Positions 44,801 through 58,883 of a stretch of 64,000 nucleotides of DNA are shown one piece after another (position 1 is the first letter of the stretch; the number at the start of each line of letters is the position of its first letter). Location of the stretch: NCBI RefSeq assembly GCF_000002425.4, contig NC_037263.1, positions 4,495,199 through 4,559,198 of the forward strand. Reading direction: 5' to 3'. The notes under the pieces are model-generated. The model had not been told where the DNA came from, ran no database searches, and saw only the letters and a program-made list of their open reading frames with translations. Origin of the DNA: Physcomitrium patens (lineage: Eukaryota > Streptophyta > Bryopsida > Funariales > Funariaceae). The position numbers and the translations under genes were made by a program.

Positions 44801-45800
44801 AATTATTGGAATTAGGCAAACTAAGCTCCGTCGTACGAAGAAGACGCTGTGATACTTCATTCAAGTCTTGCCTAATGCGCCCGGGCTAATATCCCACCTA
44901 CACCTCACGTTCACGAATGAAAAATAAGAAACAAATTCTTATCAAAAGACATCAAATGTATTTAACCTCCAACAACCAATCTATCAAGAAGCTATTACTT
45001 TCATCGAAGATACAAAATCATTACAGCACTTGGTTGTTAAATCAAGCTTTTGGAAAACTTCAAAACAAATATTCAAATATATATAAAAGAGAGAAAGAGA
45101 GAGATTCGTGCCTCTCCGCCGCATACCGACAACAGGTTTCTTCAGGTCTTCAGCCACTGATCCAGATGTCGCCGTTACCTCGACGAAGTCTGACACCATG
45201 GCGATGGTGGATGGCAGCGGCTTCCAGTCACAGCCAACCGTTACTAGATGACGAAGATTCGTCAAGTTAGAAAAGTTTCCCTGGTGGTAGTGACGCCGCT
45301 GGGAGCTCAACGCTTGTCATCACAACACCTTAGCTCCCACCTCTCGGAAGCATCTCCCCTGCAGACCTTTAGCTATCGACAAAACCGTGAAGCTTTGAAA
45401 GTCGTAATGGATCGAAGCCAGACACACAAATTCGTTCTATATATTGGGTACCTGCGTCCAAGGCATTTTGTAGCACATGGGTTACCGTAGATAGGCAGTG
45501 GGCGGCGCATGCGCTGCAGTGGGGCGTCCACTTCCCCTGTCCACGGTGAACTTTTAAAACATCCACCTTCAAAAAGCGTCTGCTGGCATCATCTCTGGGC
45601 AACCGACACTGTTGCTGACTGCCCCACGACCGTTGATCCGTTTGCCTTGGCGCTAGTGCTTCCGCTGAACCATCCAGTCCTGGCGCTGTGATCGAACTAC
45701 TTGACGATGGTCGATGCACTGAAAACAAAATCCATACATATTGCATGTGATTCTCCATTACACATTGCATGTCCTCACTTGAGGATGGATTCTACCGGTA
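44800..45800. other. GC-richer island of unknown nature
   Basis: This stretch is much less AT-rich than its flanks. Open frames of 60-133 codons occur on both strands (longest at 45369-45770, minus strand) but none shows a known motif, and overlapping frames on both strands are expected by chance in such composition. It may be a gene remnant or part of an untranslated transcript. Confidence 0.4.
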
Positions 45801-46850
45801 GCTTTATAGATGATATATGCAGCTATATGCTTCCGCACACAGAGCAGTTATAGATAGATAGTTAAATGTGTAGGTACATTTAATTATTCCCTCTAATTCT
45901 GGCTTTGTAAATATGCACACAAAAAACGCGACGTTATATGATATTGGAGGGTATGTTGAATTGCATGTGTTCAGTTTTTTGTTCTTTATGATCACTTCGA
46001 TGAAACGAGTTTGTGTTCTGCTTTCAGACAAAATGTGTTCTTCTTTTTTTGTATTGTTCTTTACTTTTAGTTTATGATACTGTTCGCAGAGAAGGGGGGT
46101 TGCTACTAAAATTTTAAACATGTGTGTCTTAAAAAGAATTTTGATTCTGGATACTGTTTGGTAATGTTTCAGGTTTCCTTCTCAAGTGCAAAATTGTTTT
46201 GATCTAGTTGCGAAATTTTAGTTCTGACTCTGTTGTACGTGTTCTGTGGGTTTGTTTGATTAATTCTGTTGTATTTAAGTGTATCTACTACAAGTAATAC
46301 ACTGACATAATCTAATCAATGATTTATTCTGCAGATGCTTTAACTTTCATGTACACTAATACACGTAGTTATATAAAATGAATATTAATAATAAAAATAA
46401 CTTCCAGGTTGAATATTTACGATTGCAAGTTAAAGTTTTAAAGAACATTTTGAAATTGTATGTTTTTTTTAGTGGATACTCTATTTTTTTTTGGCTATCG
46501 CATTTTCAAAGAAATACAATTGATGCAGGAATATTGCAAAGATTATTTCAGAATATTCGATTTTGCTACAACATAGGATGTGCAGTTCTCAAATACATGA
46601 ATAGATACTTTAATACGTGTACCATTTATTTTATTTTTATTCCATGTTTAGCTTTTTAACAGTAAAGACTATTTTTTAAGTGCTTTCAACACATATGTTT
46701 GCTCTAAGGGTCAGACATGCATTTAAAGTTTTTTGCAATAACTACTCACCAAAGAAATTCGTGTATATATATATATATATATATATATTCCAGTTTGACT
46801 AGACAATGAAGAAGAATAAAAAGAAGAAGGCAAAAGAGGAAATTCCACAT
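45801..46850. other. Intergenic sequence
   Basis: AT-rich, no supported gene. A TA microsatellite lies at 46763-46788. Confidence 0.5.
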
Positions 46851-48050
46851 CCTCAACAAAAGGTTTGCAAATATCCCAACAATGAATGCCAATGCAACAG
46901 AACACGGTCTTGAGGGACACGGTCATGAGAGGCAGGGTGACAGGGGAGCCAGCACCACCCCTGACTGAGCACGAGCGTGAGTGAGAGAGAGGTGGGCCGC
47001 GGTAGCGTCGTCGGCGCTAGACTGAGGGAGGTTGCGTCGCGTCGCGTCGCGGCGTCATGGTTTCGAATGCTTGTGCACGATCGAGGCGGCGCAGAGAGGC
47101 GCACTCCCCACTCTCTCTCTCTCTCTCACTCACTCACCTGTGCTACTTCTGGATCGAAACTCACGGCTTTCTAATTCTCATTATCTGCCCACAGTTGGGC
47201 TCCACTGGTGCCCCCCCCACCCCCCCCCACCTCCCCTCCCCTACCCTCCGCTTTCCAACCCTAACAACTCCATGATCCTACCTTGACGCTTCGCCTTGTG
47301 TGATGGTCGGGGTTATCAAGACTTTCTCTCGCGGGATTCCGATTCCACATGTGGATCCTCATCCTGCTTGCTTCGGTCGGCGCTTTTTAATCGTTGGCTC
47401 AGACTGCACACAGCTGGGTCGTCCAGCGCGGTGCCGATTTGTGGATACCTACCGACAGATTGACACAGTGAGAAAGAGAGATAGATAGATAGAAGCCTGA
47501 CCCCCCCCCCCCCCCCCCCTCCCGATGGATCTAGTCATCTTCAGTGGTAGTGACACTGTTGAATTCCGTGATCTAGCGTTAGAGATCCGTAGATAATCCT
47601 CTCGTCGTGGTGCCCGCGTGCATTGAGCGAGTTAGTGAACGCGGGAAGTTGCAGTATCGCGTAGAACGTGCTGGTGTTGACTCTCACTGATGCCCATCCG
47701 AAATTGAGACGATGAACTAATCCCTGTGTGAGGTGTAAATGAGCTATGTGTCGTTGATCTGCCTTTGATCTCGTTGAGACTCGAGGACCGTGTTGTGGCA
47801 TGTAAGTAGTCTAGGCTCCGTTGGACGAAGAGTTGAATTGTCGGGATGGACTTTAGCAACGTGCTGTTCTACGCGTGAAAGGATTTAGGTCTATAAGTGG
47901 GATAAATGAGAAAGGAGACGCGATTTTCGTCATGGATGGCGAAGAGAGTGTTCGCGAGACGATGAAGAGCAGCTAGCAGAGCCGCATTTCCCATCCTTTC
48001 AGTGAATTCTCTAAATTATGCGAGTTTATGTAGTTTGAATTATAATCAGA
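46851..48050 (+). promoter_or_regulatory. Probable promoter and 5' untranslated region of the GT14 gene
   Basis: GC-richer than the surroundings and directly upstream of the glycosyltransferase start. It contains a CT-rich tract (about 47109-47140), two C-rich tracts (47211-47250; a run of 19 C at 47501-47519) and a GATA microsatellite (about 47480-47492). Pyrimidine patches are common near plant transcription starts. No clear TATA box could be fixed. Whether an upstream intron exists cannot be told from the sequence alone. The last in-frame stop before the chosen ATG is TGA at 48036-48038. Confidence 0.45.
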
Positions 48051-51000
48051 ATGCGGAACTGTTGGAATAGTATAAGAAATTGTAGGTACAGTGATAAATA
48101 TAGGAGGAAAAAGCTGCGGGTATGGCATTATGTTGTGGGAGTTTCGACGATTCTGATCGTTTTGGCGTTGGCTTTCTCGTCGAAGCACCTTGGGAAGTCC
48201 GTTAGTATGAACCCCTGCGACTTGTTTGGCGGAAATGTGTGTGCCGGCTTTCAGGCGACCGTGAGACCCTTTACCGACGATGAATTGGCCATTCGAGTAC
48301 TCGCCAAGGAAATGCTCTCGGAACGGACTGCGGTCACGGACTGGAATCCAAAGGTTGCGTTTATGTTCCTGATTGCGAGTGATCTCCCATTTGAAAGAGT
48401 TTGGGAGAAGTTTTTCCAGGTTCGACTTGTACATTGCACGCTCTGTTTCCACACCTGAACTCAACTTGTTGCGGATGATATGGGTGCATGTTTCCAATTC
48501 CTTACGACTAGTACGCTGCTACTAGAAAAATTACTATCCTCTAGAATTTTAGCGGTAGTCCCAGGCATAGCTTCATGAATCAATCAGTTTAAAGAAAGTT
48601 TGCAAAATGCTTTGCCTCAACCTAGCTGTGTGTGTCGCAGTGTCGCCTGGAATTTGGTTAATACACAAGTGCCCTTTTCTCTGTCACTCTCCTTTGACGA
48701 GAGTTTGAGCCACCATATTCATATGTTAGGGTCGTCGTGTATTCACCTCTTTCTAATGCGTGGGCAGGGAAACGAAGGTTTCTATTCCATCTACGTGCAT
48801 GCCTCCAACCGCGACTCATCAAAAGTTTGGAATTCTACTGTATTTGCTGGTCGAGAGATACCCAGTAAAGAGGTGATGCACTTATCAACTGTCAAGTTTC
48901 AGCTTTCGCAGCAATGCTTGAACATTTGACTCTTGTGTTTTCAAATGCGATTACTTCTGAAACGTGGTCCTTTAAATATTTGGGATTATCCCACGCCTCT
49001 TGAAATACCAGTCGATACCACGATGTTGTAGGTTATTCACTGATCAGTTTACTTAAATTTATTAAGATTATACTTACCGAATTGGCGTACGTTGCCTGCA
49101 TTCTTGCTCTACATTTTTCCTACCTTCCCAATGTACAGGTTAATGTTGGGGTATTCATGCTGGTGCCTGTTTCGCAGGTTCATTGGGGACAAATTGAAAT
49201 GATTGATGCAGAGCGACGGCTTCTCACCTTTGCGCTCCAGGACTTGGACAATCAGTATTTTGCTCTACTATCTGAATCGTATGTAATTTCTTCCTTACAC
49301 TGAATTCATGGTTCATGGTTATTCGTGGAACGATTATGGAAATTGAACAGTAAATCTTCCATAAAATCACACCGATCTCGTTGTCTGGCAACTGAAGTGA
49401 TTTGTTTGACTGATTCATTTTTGCAGATGCATACCTCTTTACAACTTCGAGTACACCTACCACTATCTTATTCGCTCTCGCATGAGTTTCGTGGACAGGT
49501 TGTTTAAACTATTCATTTCACCTCCTGGAAATTGTTGCACATTTTTACGTTGTCTGTTTTCAGCTTGAAAGGTCACTTGTTTGAATATTTCTCACCTTGA
49601 AACAATGAGAGTTAGATAGAATTGTCGATACATCTCAACCGCGGTTTGGAGTCATCATTTCATCATAATTATGGAAGCGAACTCTTGTTTGGCGCTCTTG
49701 AAGAAATTATCTAGTTTGACCTATGCGTTGATACGTAATTGTTTCTTAAGGAAGCCAGTTATTGTTTTCAGTATGTGGCGTTCCACTATAGCTGTATTTA
49801 CCTATTCCACGCCATTGCTCTTAATCGATGTTTTTCTTTGATCATGTATACGGTCACAGTTTCAAAGATCCTGGCCCTCATGGACAAGGCCGCTACTCGG
49901 AGAGAATGGCTCCTGAAGTGTCATATACCGCTTGGACCAAGGGTGCTCAGGTATGCAGTCAGAACTCATTCATAATATATCTTTGAATAATAAAATCTAA
50001 AAGACAGTACTCCAAGTTGTATTGCAGATTCTTTTTCATCTACACTTCTTACTTTTGATCGTGTCAAAACTTTTTTCTAAAGAAATAAGCATGGAGCACT
50101 GCATGTACATTTATCAAATTTGATATACTCTGGTACCGAATCATGTGAAAATTCTCTCAGCTAGAAACACGTAGCTTTCACGGACCCACATTCATCAGCC
50201 ACATCGTACAAACGCATATACCTGGCCACTACTGATGCTGTTTTATATCGCATGCACATGTAGTGGTTTGCAGTTCATCGGAAACATGCAGTACTGATTA
50301 TAGTAGATTATCTTTACTACAATAAGTTCAAGGATTTCTGCAAGGTGCGTATGCATCTTCTTTAGTTTTCCTTTCTTTACGTGAAGCTTATGAAAAAGAG
50401 AAAAATTGCCATTCTATCGGTGTATAATTTTGTTTTCAAGGAACGCCTTACTTATTAGGTCTTGCCTGGCATTTGCATCCAGGCATATTATAAGTTTTGC
50501 TGTGCTCTGGTCGATGAGCTGTCTATTCTTTTTGAGTTGGTTTTTGAGTTCAGAGTGCACTGAACTTTCTTTAGGTTTCCTGACATTTATGGACACTGTG
50601 GAGAATGCAGCCTGGTCAGGAGAATAAGAACTGCTACCCTGACGAACACTATATTCAGACTTTTCTACATGTACGTAACAAAATCCTTCACAAAATAAAA
50701 TTAATTCACTAAATGGACACTCGGTAGATCGGCTTCACACGGTCAATGCTCGGAACCTATAGGGTCATTGGATTATTTTGTTGAAGTCATAATCAAAGCA
50801 GCGTTACTTTCAGAACACTTTATAACTAGGGGAACATTTAATCGTCGTATGGATTGACCTTGTTTAGTGTAGGATGAAATTCTGTGCTCCCTTGTTGTGA
50901 TATTGGTGTGTTTCTTGAAAATATGTAGGGTCTTAGTACGCGCCTCAGTTTAACTGCTATTCAGCTAAATTAGTATCAGGATTTGTAACTCCTCGTCGTG

Positions 51001-51936
51001 ACTAGTACCGGAATACTAAATTCTAACAGCTATAGTGCAATGTTTCTGGCTCAGATTATGGATCCTAGTCATCTCTCAAATTGGACTGTTACCTATGTGG
51101 ATTGGTCTGAGCATCTATGGCACCCCAAGTCTTTCGAAGAGGGCGATATCGCGGAAGATCTCTTTCGAACTGTTAAGGTAGCATTCGCATATTCACATCA
51201 AAACTTGAATGTCTTTGTTTAAGGACTATAGATTGGATTTTTCAATACCAGAAAACCCTGGAGAAGCCAGCAGTACTATTTTGAAGTCTTTGTATTTCAT
51301 GGGGTTTATAGTGGAATTTTGAAGCTGTCTTCCAAGCCCTCTATTATCCTGCCATTTATTGTTCCGTCACTGAAATTATGCAGGCTATCCAGAATCATGA
51401 ACATGTCACAAGTGAGACCTATGTACGTAATTTCTGAACACTAACTGTAAATCTGTGTGTTGTGGCCTCTAGTTCGTGAAAGCTTCATTTTTATAATTTA
51501 CGCAATTCATGGGTTTAGCATTTCAATGCAAGTCCAACGTTTAGGAGCGATTGGTCAATCAGCACTTACAATTATGAAATATATCAAATATCGAGAATTG
51601 TCTGTGTACGATTGACAAAAACGATGACTTTTGTTTACTGATTGCGGGCTGCTGATTTTCTTCATTCAATCCAGTCTACACTTCATTGTGGTCCCTTGCA
51701 CACATCGTCTCGAATTATTAGTATTCATATTGTGGGTCTTTCACGATTTGGTGCAGCCTGTACAAACCTCTAAGCCATGCCTGTGGAATGGGCGCTCTCA
51801 AGGATGTTTTCTATTTGCACGGAAATTTCGCCCAGAAACAGCGGAGGCTCTAGTTAATCTGCTTCCAAGCAAAGTTTGGAACAATTCAATACACCATTCA
51901 CGATCTTCAGCCACTCCGGATGATAATAACCGATGA
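48051..51936 (+). CDS. Core-2/I-branching beta-1,6-N-acetylglucosaminyltransferase-like protein (GT14, DUF266 type), 10 exons
   Basis: Exons: 48051-48419, 48768-48872, 49178-49278, 49427-49498, 49860-49950, 50264-50344, 50620-50670, 51055-51177, 51384-51422, 51757-51936. All introns have GT and AG ends and the joined frame is uninterrupted for 403 residues. The N-terminus is short and basic (RRKK at 18-21), followed by one membrane segment (about 24-42, VWHYVVGVSTILIVLALAF), so a type II Golgi protein is expected. The catalytic domain (about 100-370) shows family motifs in order: GFYSIYVHA, LDNQYFALLSESCIPLYNF, DPGPHGQGRYSERMAPEV, WTKGAQWFAVHRKHA, NCYPDEHYIQTFL, TYVDWSEHLWHP, CLWNGRSQGCFLFARKF. 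Plant members are Golgi glycosyltransferase-like proteins whose donor and acceptor are mostly unproven. Length and intactness fit a functional gene. It is the only convincing host gene in the window. The start codon is the first ATG after an in-frame stop. Confidence 0.93.
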
Positions 51937-54352
51937 TGCCTTCGCCAAATCCGGACGTCAAGATTATGAAAGCCATTGCTCCTTTCTGCTTTGTTCTCTT
52001 GTATTAGTGAGCTCGTTATTTTTTTCATTCGTAACTTTGGAACATCACCTTTATTTATCGCTGGCACTCTGCTGAAACGAGAGCTATCAGCAAGAAAAAG
52101 AGGCGGTTGAGCATTTATAATTGTCGACCTCGCCGGATGCAATTTTAGGACCTGAGTAACTAGTAGAAGACAGGTTTTAGGCAAGCTTGCAGATCTTCTG
52201 TTTACCATGTATCTACCACTGGGTCCAACTTAAGATGGGCACCCTTCAAATCCCATTTTTAGTGTAGCTTGTGAGTATCTCAGCTCTCGTACTCGAAGGG
52301 AAGCAATTAGTGTCCTTAACTGGATGCAGAAACCATTCCTTAAACTTGATACCGCTAGTGCACTCGTATTGCTAGATTTCGGTGTATATGTGGCAATTGG
52401 TATATTACACATCAATTTTCATTGAATCGCTAGTGATATCTGGCGACCTGTGAACCTCAGGCTGTATTATGTCGTAGCATTCCATGTTGATTTGTTTCCA
52501 TGCTTTAGTTTCTCCATGTTCGGAAGTTTCAGAGTTCAGGTTTATTTGTACATATGAGATCTTACAACCTACTTGCCCCTATGCTTTGTACAGGACAATA
52601 ATAGTTTCCAGCATAAACCACTGAAATCAACACTGTGATTATCCTAAGTTGTTAAAGTGCAATGCCCACCGTTCCTGCATGATTGGGATACAATGCATTG
52701 TTGAAGATCAAAGTAAGGTAGCTGACCTATTGTCGACCACCCCCCATTTCAAACCACAAAGGTGGGATATTTTTATGAGTTTGGTGACCTATAGTCAACT
52801 AAGTTTGACATTCTTTGCTTAGAAATAGGTTAAGGGCTGGTTAAAATAATGTCAGACTTTAGTTGTGAGTAACAAATAAAATTTAATATACTTAGAATAG
52901 GTATGTTTGAAGTATCAATATAGGTGGCAGTTGTTGATTGGTTGAAGTGGGATAACAACATAATTAGGATCCACACTTCTTGGTTTTATAACCCACCATT
53001 GATCGGAATTAAATTGGCCCATATGTCAAAAATGGATCATAGAGAATCTTTAGCTGAAAATTTTATACAAAATCCGTTTTTAGATTAAAATGCAAGAAAA
53101 CACTTAAAATCCTCTTGATTTCTACTTCCCTATATGGGGATATATTTTTAAAATTATTTTTACATTTAATGCAAATAAGCTGAAACGTTTAAGTTATTGG
53201 AAATGGATCATCTACCTTGCATCTTACTATTCACTGCTAATTTTAAATGTGCAAATTGAGTTCTGATTATTTGTGAAGTGCAAATATACTACTCTGCACA
53301 TTGAGTTAGATTAGTACAATTATTGCTATTTTCTATTTTGATGATATATTTTTTCCGCATTTTTATTTATGTATTTGTACAATTTTCAAAATAAAATTTG
53401 TAAAAACTTTTTATTTACTTCGGTTAATGTGTAATACATGTTCCTCAGTTAGATTAAAAATGCAGTTGATGTATTTATTGTTATTAAATAATTGTAAATA
53501 TGCTTAGTTTTTGTAGGCTGGATATTATCCATGTACTTTTAAAGCAAATTTCAATATTTTGTAAAAGTAGTTCTTTTTTCACACATACAAGTTTGAACAT
53601 ATGTTGCATTTGTTGCATGTTTGATTAATGATGTGTAATATGTTGGATTGCATCAGCATAGCATTCCATTCAATTGATTTGATTTTTTAAATGTTTTGGT
53701 TTTTGTGTATTTCGTTATGTTTGCAAAGTATTTAAATTTTTTTCCGTACATTTACACAACTTGACATACATACACAAACATGAAAGCTCTGCACCAAAAA
53801 CAACCAAAAAGACACATAACAATAATAATAATAATAATTACATAGACCAATTCTTGGTGATGGATTCAAAATACAGTTAGACAAACTCAAAGAAAGTTAT
53901 TAAATAGGGAGAATAATTCTACTTGTATTAAGGAAAGAATCAAACCAATTAGTGTAAAAAAATAAAAGAGGGGACAATATAATAGATCTTTGATGCCTTC
54001 CAACATGCATATTTAGAATGAATCTTGTTTTGAATTTAAATCTATATTAGGGACTATTGGTTTATTCACATAGACAATACCAAAGGGAGGTATAAATACA
54101 TTAGATTTTAAAAATTACCATATTAGATTGTATTTAAATAATAGTTAAAATTTCTAAAGTATATAATTTATTATATTAATTTAATTAAATAATTTAATAA
54201 ATAAAATACTATAATTTGGCAAGGTAAAAACATATAAATTTAATTAAAATATATAAATATATACTAAGATAAAATCATATATAAATATTTGTTAAATAAA
54301 TTTTTAAAATATATGCACTTAATTAAAAATTACACATTTATAAACATATTTA

Positions 54353-54396
<44 letters not shown>

Positions 54397-54691
54397 TAAA
54401 TTTTAATTACTACCAAAAATATCATGTAGTGGTAAGATTTACAATTATGTGAACATAGATGAATATCAAAGACAACTAATTAAAATTAATAATTTTTATA
54501 TCGAAATTGTTATATACTTAAATCCAAAAGAAGGATAAAATATTACTATAGTATTTAATTAAATTCATTCATACCAATCTTAAAAATTACCAAATAATGT
54601 TTAGAGTGATATAAACTTGTAAATAGGTAAAATATCCAAAATATCCAAATATTCAATGAATTATAATTTATAACTATAAATTTTTGAAGAG

Positions 54692-54731
<40 letters not shown>

Positions 54732-55560
54732 ATTAAATATTTAAAAAAGATATCTCTTAAGATATATAATTTTATGAATAAATCAAAATTAGATTTATTA
54801 TTAATTATCTAATTATAGTATTAATTGAATCTCAAATATATTATATTAGTAAAAAAAAGAATTTATAAAATACTTAAAATCAAATTTATATATCCAATAT
54901 CTATAGTGAATAGATATCTATTATAAAAAACGATAAGCTTTGAATTTGTTAAGAACTCCCAAATTATTTAGCTTAAATAAAGCTAAATAATTATATATAT
55001 ATATAGTTTTTTTTTAACCATTTATGGATTTAACTTTAGACTTTGTTGATGGCCATGGCAGTTAGCTTTCACAGATAGATTCATTTCATATTATTAAGTC
55101 CAAATCAATCCACCACACAAACTATAATTCACTTTTATAATTGATCAAAGAAAATTTGTCTTCAAGATAATATCGTTTGATTTGTAAAACATACTAGCCA
55201 CTTTCTAACACATTATGATTATTTTATTTCAATAATAAAGATACAAGTTTATAAAGATATATTTTTAAAAAAATTATGTTTTTATTAATAAATAATTATA
55301 TAGAGAAAATATATTATAAAATATTTTTAATAATTATAAATATTTTATATTTTACTAAACATTGTTAAGTCATAGTTCTTAATTCTATTTGAAATTTATT
55401 TAGATCTTATTATATCTATAGATGGTATTGCCATAAACCTTAATAAATTAAATGTATTTTAATTAGTCACAAAAGTTTATAAATTCTTGTAACATGATAG
55501 AAGCTATTTTTTACTTTATTATTATCTATGCTATCTTAATAAAATTTCTAAGGAAATATG
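51937..55560. other. 3' flank of the GT14 gene and AT-rich intergenic sequence
   Basis: The first several hundred bases probably include the 3' untranslated region; I cannot fix the polyadenylation site. Beyond about 52.7 kb the sequence becomes AT-rich with simple repeats: AAT at 53819-53839, TA at 54357-54394 and TA at 54695-54727. No coding region is visible. Confidence 0.5.
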
Positions 55561-57320
55561 ATGTAAGAAACAACTTGTCTTAGACTCCAATATGACCAGA
55601 ATTTTTAAGTATTAAAACAACATTTAATTATATTCTCAATTTAAGTTCACCACCATGGAATCAACTATTCCATAGTTGTATTGATGCTTTTAACATTGCT
55701 ATAGGATATGTATTAAGCCAAAAATATGATCAAGAACATAATCATCCTATTACTTATGCTACTAATCAATTGAACATTGTTAAGTAAAAATTCAACACAA
55801 GGGACCAAGAAAATTTAATTAAAATATTTTATAGTCTAATATATTGCCACTATCTATTAAATTACAGCTTTATATTTTATATTGATTATTGTGCTTTAAA
55901 ATATATGCTAAATAAACCATTTATTATATAGTTTTATTTATCAACAAATCTTGTTATTTCAAGAATTTAAATTTATAATAGTAGTATAACCAGACAAGAT
56001 ATATAATAATACAGATTATTTTAGTTGTTTGGTTAAATTAATAAATAAACTCCCAGTAAATGATATTTTTTAATGTTCAATTAATTTATATTAATATGCT
56101 AATATCCTATATTAAATAAGTATACAAAAACTCTTTATTAACTATACCAATAAACAAAAACATTGTTAATAATGTATACAAGACTTTTTATACTTATCAA
56201 GAATATCTTTTATAAGTAAAGCTACATTGGAAATCTTTATAGGTGTAATTTATTAGAAAAATTACTAGCCATACTTAAAAGATATTATAGTAATTTTTAG
56301 AGAGGCCATTTTGTAAACTAAAATCACTACTTATAAAGAGTTAATTTTGGCTATTGGTATCCATTAGTTTTTAAAGATGCTCATCAATTTTTTCTACATC
56401 ATGATATTTGTCAATATGTTAGAAAATCCACTTCATTTATCTCCATGCTATTGAATCCTATCTTCACACAACATTCCTTTGAGAAGTAAGACATTAATTA
56501 CATTATTCTAATAGCACCAACTTCATAATGAAGAAAAAAAGTCTACATCTTAGTAGTGATTAAGTATATTAAGAAATAAAAAAAATAAAAAAATAAAAAA
56601 CTATAACTATGCAAAAATATGATGCTAACATTGTCTCTTATTTAAAAAAATATGTATCATCACTTTTTTTGGCTATTCAAAAGAATTTATAATAAATAAA
56701 GACACTCACTTCTTAAACACCACCATAGAAGCTTTAACAACCATATATATGATCAAACATTATGGAACCACACCTTATTACACTTGTACCAATGATAAAA
56801 TAAAATAATATAAAATAAAATAAAAAATACAATAGCATTCTTTATAAAATTTTAATTAAAATTATTTTGATAATAATAGTAATTAATATATTAAATTCTT
56901 TTGTGCACAATGGACTTATTGTACAATTTATAAAGTTGCCATCAATACTTATCTCTTTTAATTATTCTATGATCAAATAGTTGTTCTTCCTATAAAATCT
57001 AAAATCTAAAAATCTTTAAGAAACCATTTGGATGATAGCACTTTTCTAAACTATTATCTTTTTATTTTAAAATAAGTGAATCTATTGAATTAAAAGTTTT
57101 TGACAAAAATCCATTGAAAAAATATATAAATAACAATGAATTGAAAGTTTATTTTCATGAACACTATAAACAACTGTCATCTTTTATAGAAGGAAAGAAG
57201 GAATTTTAGAACATATTGATATCAGATCTAAGATATAATTACAATCAATAATGTTGAAAGCATCCCTAATAAGTTTTACTACCAAATAAGCTGAGATACA
57301 AAACTTAAAAATTACAAATA
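55560..57320 (+). pseudogene. Old Ty3-type pol relic: RNase H and integrase
   Basis: Fragments in order: RNase H at about 55660-55920 (CIDAFNIAIGYVLSQ, HPITYATNQLN, YCHYLLNYSFIFYIDYCALKYM), the end of RNase H (LFQEFKFIIV), the integrase zinc region at about 56345-56460 (YWYPLVFKDAHQFFLHHDIC and QYVRKSTS), and the integrase core at about 56665-56800 (FIINKDTHFLNTTIEALT, then MIKHYGTTPYY). Stops and frame breaks are frequent. It is followed by a family D LTR-like repeat, so this is the 3' part of an old element of the same group as the one at 16.7-27.7 kb. Nothing here is functional. Confidence 0.8.
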
Positions 57321-57639
57321 TTTAAAAATTCTAATTATAGAAGAATTAAGTATATATATATATATATATATATTAAAAAAATAGATATCATTATCAGTGA
57401 TTTTATGAAACACTATATTAATAAGTATCTAAAACACTAATTTCAATCTTTTGTTTTATTATTATTATTATTATTATTATTTGTGTCTTTTTCCTTCCCC
57501 TCTTTATTCAATGGTTTATGTTTTTAGTAATAGTTGCTTCTATAGTAATTGCAAGCATCCTATTACACAATTACAAAGTAGTCACAATTAAACAATTATC
57601 TTTATAAGTGTTTTTTTAGAATTCAATTCTTAATAAGTT

Positions 57640-58400
57640 TTGTGATAAAAATTGTAGTTGAAGTTCTAGTTTTTGTAGAATTTTTTATTGAGAAGAAGCT
57701 ATCATTTGAAGTTATGATTCTAATAAGCTCAATTCTACTAGAGAGCAATCAAGGATAAGATTCTAGCACTCAATTTTATAAAAAGGTATCTATAATTTTA
57801 ATAAATTAGAATATCAACTTTGAAATATAAGAGATGAGGCTATATATTAAATTTAAAGTTAAATTTTGGATAATAAATGTGCCTTCAAGTATTCTTTCTA
57901 ATAAAACTAAGAAAACTCAATTTGGTGCTTGGTAGCAAATGTGGTATGTTATTTTGTGAAGGGAGGTGTTGCAATAGGTTTCAAGGTGCCAAGTTCCTTG
58001 GTTCTTTACTTGGATGATTTTATAAGTTTATTAGTTAGTTGCTATAGATAAATTCTAGATAAAAGATTAAAAAGGATTTAGAGGTTTAATTTAGATGAAT
58101 AATTAAATCAATAGATAAATATTTTAAATGAATGTGAAATTAGGATAAAGTTATTAATTTAAATGTGATATATTCTATAGATGAAAAAAATAGGATATCA
58201 TCTATTGTACAATTTATGATGAATGTTGGTTGGATGGATGGATGAAACTTAAATAATCAATAGATTAATAACTTAGATTGGACTAAAAATTTATATTAAT
58301 TAATACAAGATAATTAATTATCATTAATTAGTATGTAGGATTTTAAGATATCCAATTAGAATCACAAAACTTAAAAGATATATAAAAGAGCATTATAATT
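57640..58400. repeat. Old dispersed repeat, probable LTR (family D), copy 2
   Basis: Similar to 15780-16600, in the same orientation. Landmarks: ACTCAATTTTATA, TGGTAGCAAATGTGGTATG, CCTTGGTTCTTTACTTGG, TTATTAGTTAGTTGCTATAG and GATGGATGGATG. It directly follows a pol relic on the plus strand, the place of a 3' LTR. The ends are not sharp. Confidence 0.65.
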
Positions 58401-58883
58401 TATAAAAAAATCAAACTACAATAAATAAGTAATATAAATAAAGTGATATTTTGTATTATATATATTTTTTAGTTATTGAAAGGCTCTCATATCTAGATCA
58501 AAAGGTCATGGCTCAAAAATATTAGCAATGTCCTTTGCTTAATAAATAAATAATTAATCAAATAAATAAACAATCCACTATATTTTTTCTTCTTATGATC
58601 TTTGGAATTAATTTTCTTTGTATACACCCAATTTAATAAGACTTCTTCATTTCAATCAATCAAAGAATTTAAAAGTTATGGCATCTCACCATGTCTCTTA
58701 AATATAAATGCCTGCTTTGGTCCATTTTGGTGTAAAATGATACGACCTAAGATGGTATGCAACACTTCTATAATTAATCTAAACATTGAATAAATTTTGT
58801 ATTGTTTAAGACTATAAAACAAAATGATATAAAAATAAATAAAAAAGAATGCATGCAAAATCTAATCTAATCCTCATAGTCCA

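Noticed and set aside
44917..45270. 117-codon plus-strand frame and its 108-codon antisense partner
   Set aside because: The two frames overlap on opposite strands, have no motif and lack gene context.
45369..45770. 133-codon minus-strand frame as a gene
   Set aside because: No recognisable domain, overlapping frames on the other strand, and a composition in which such frames occur by chance.
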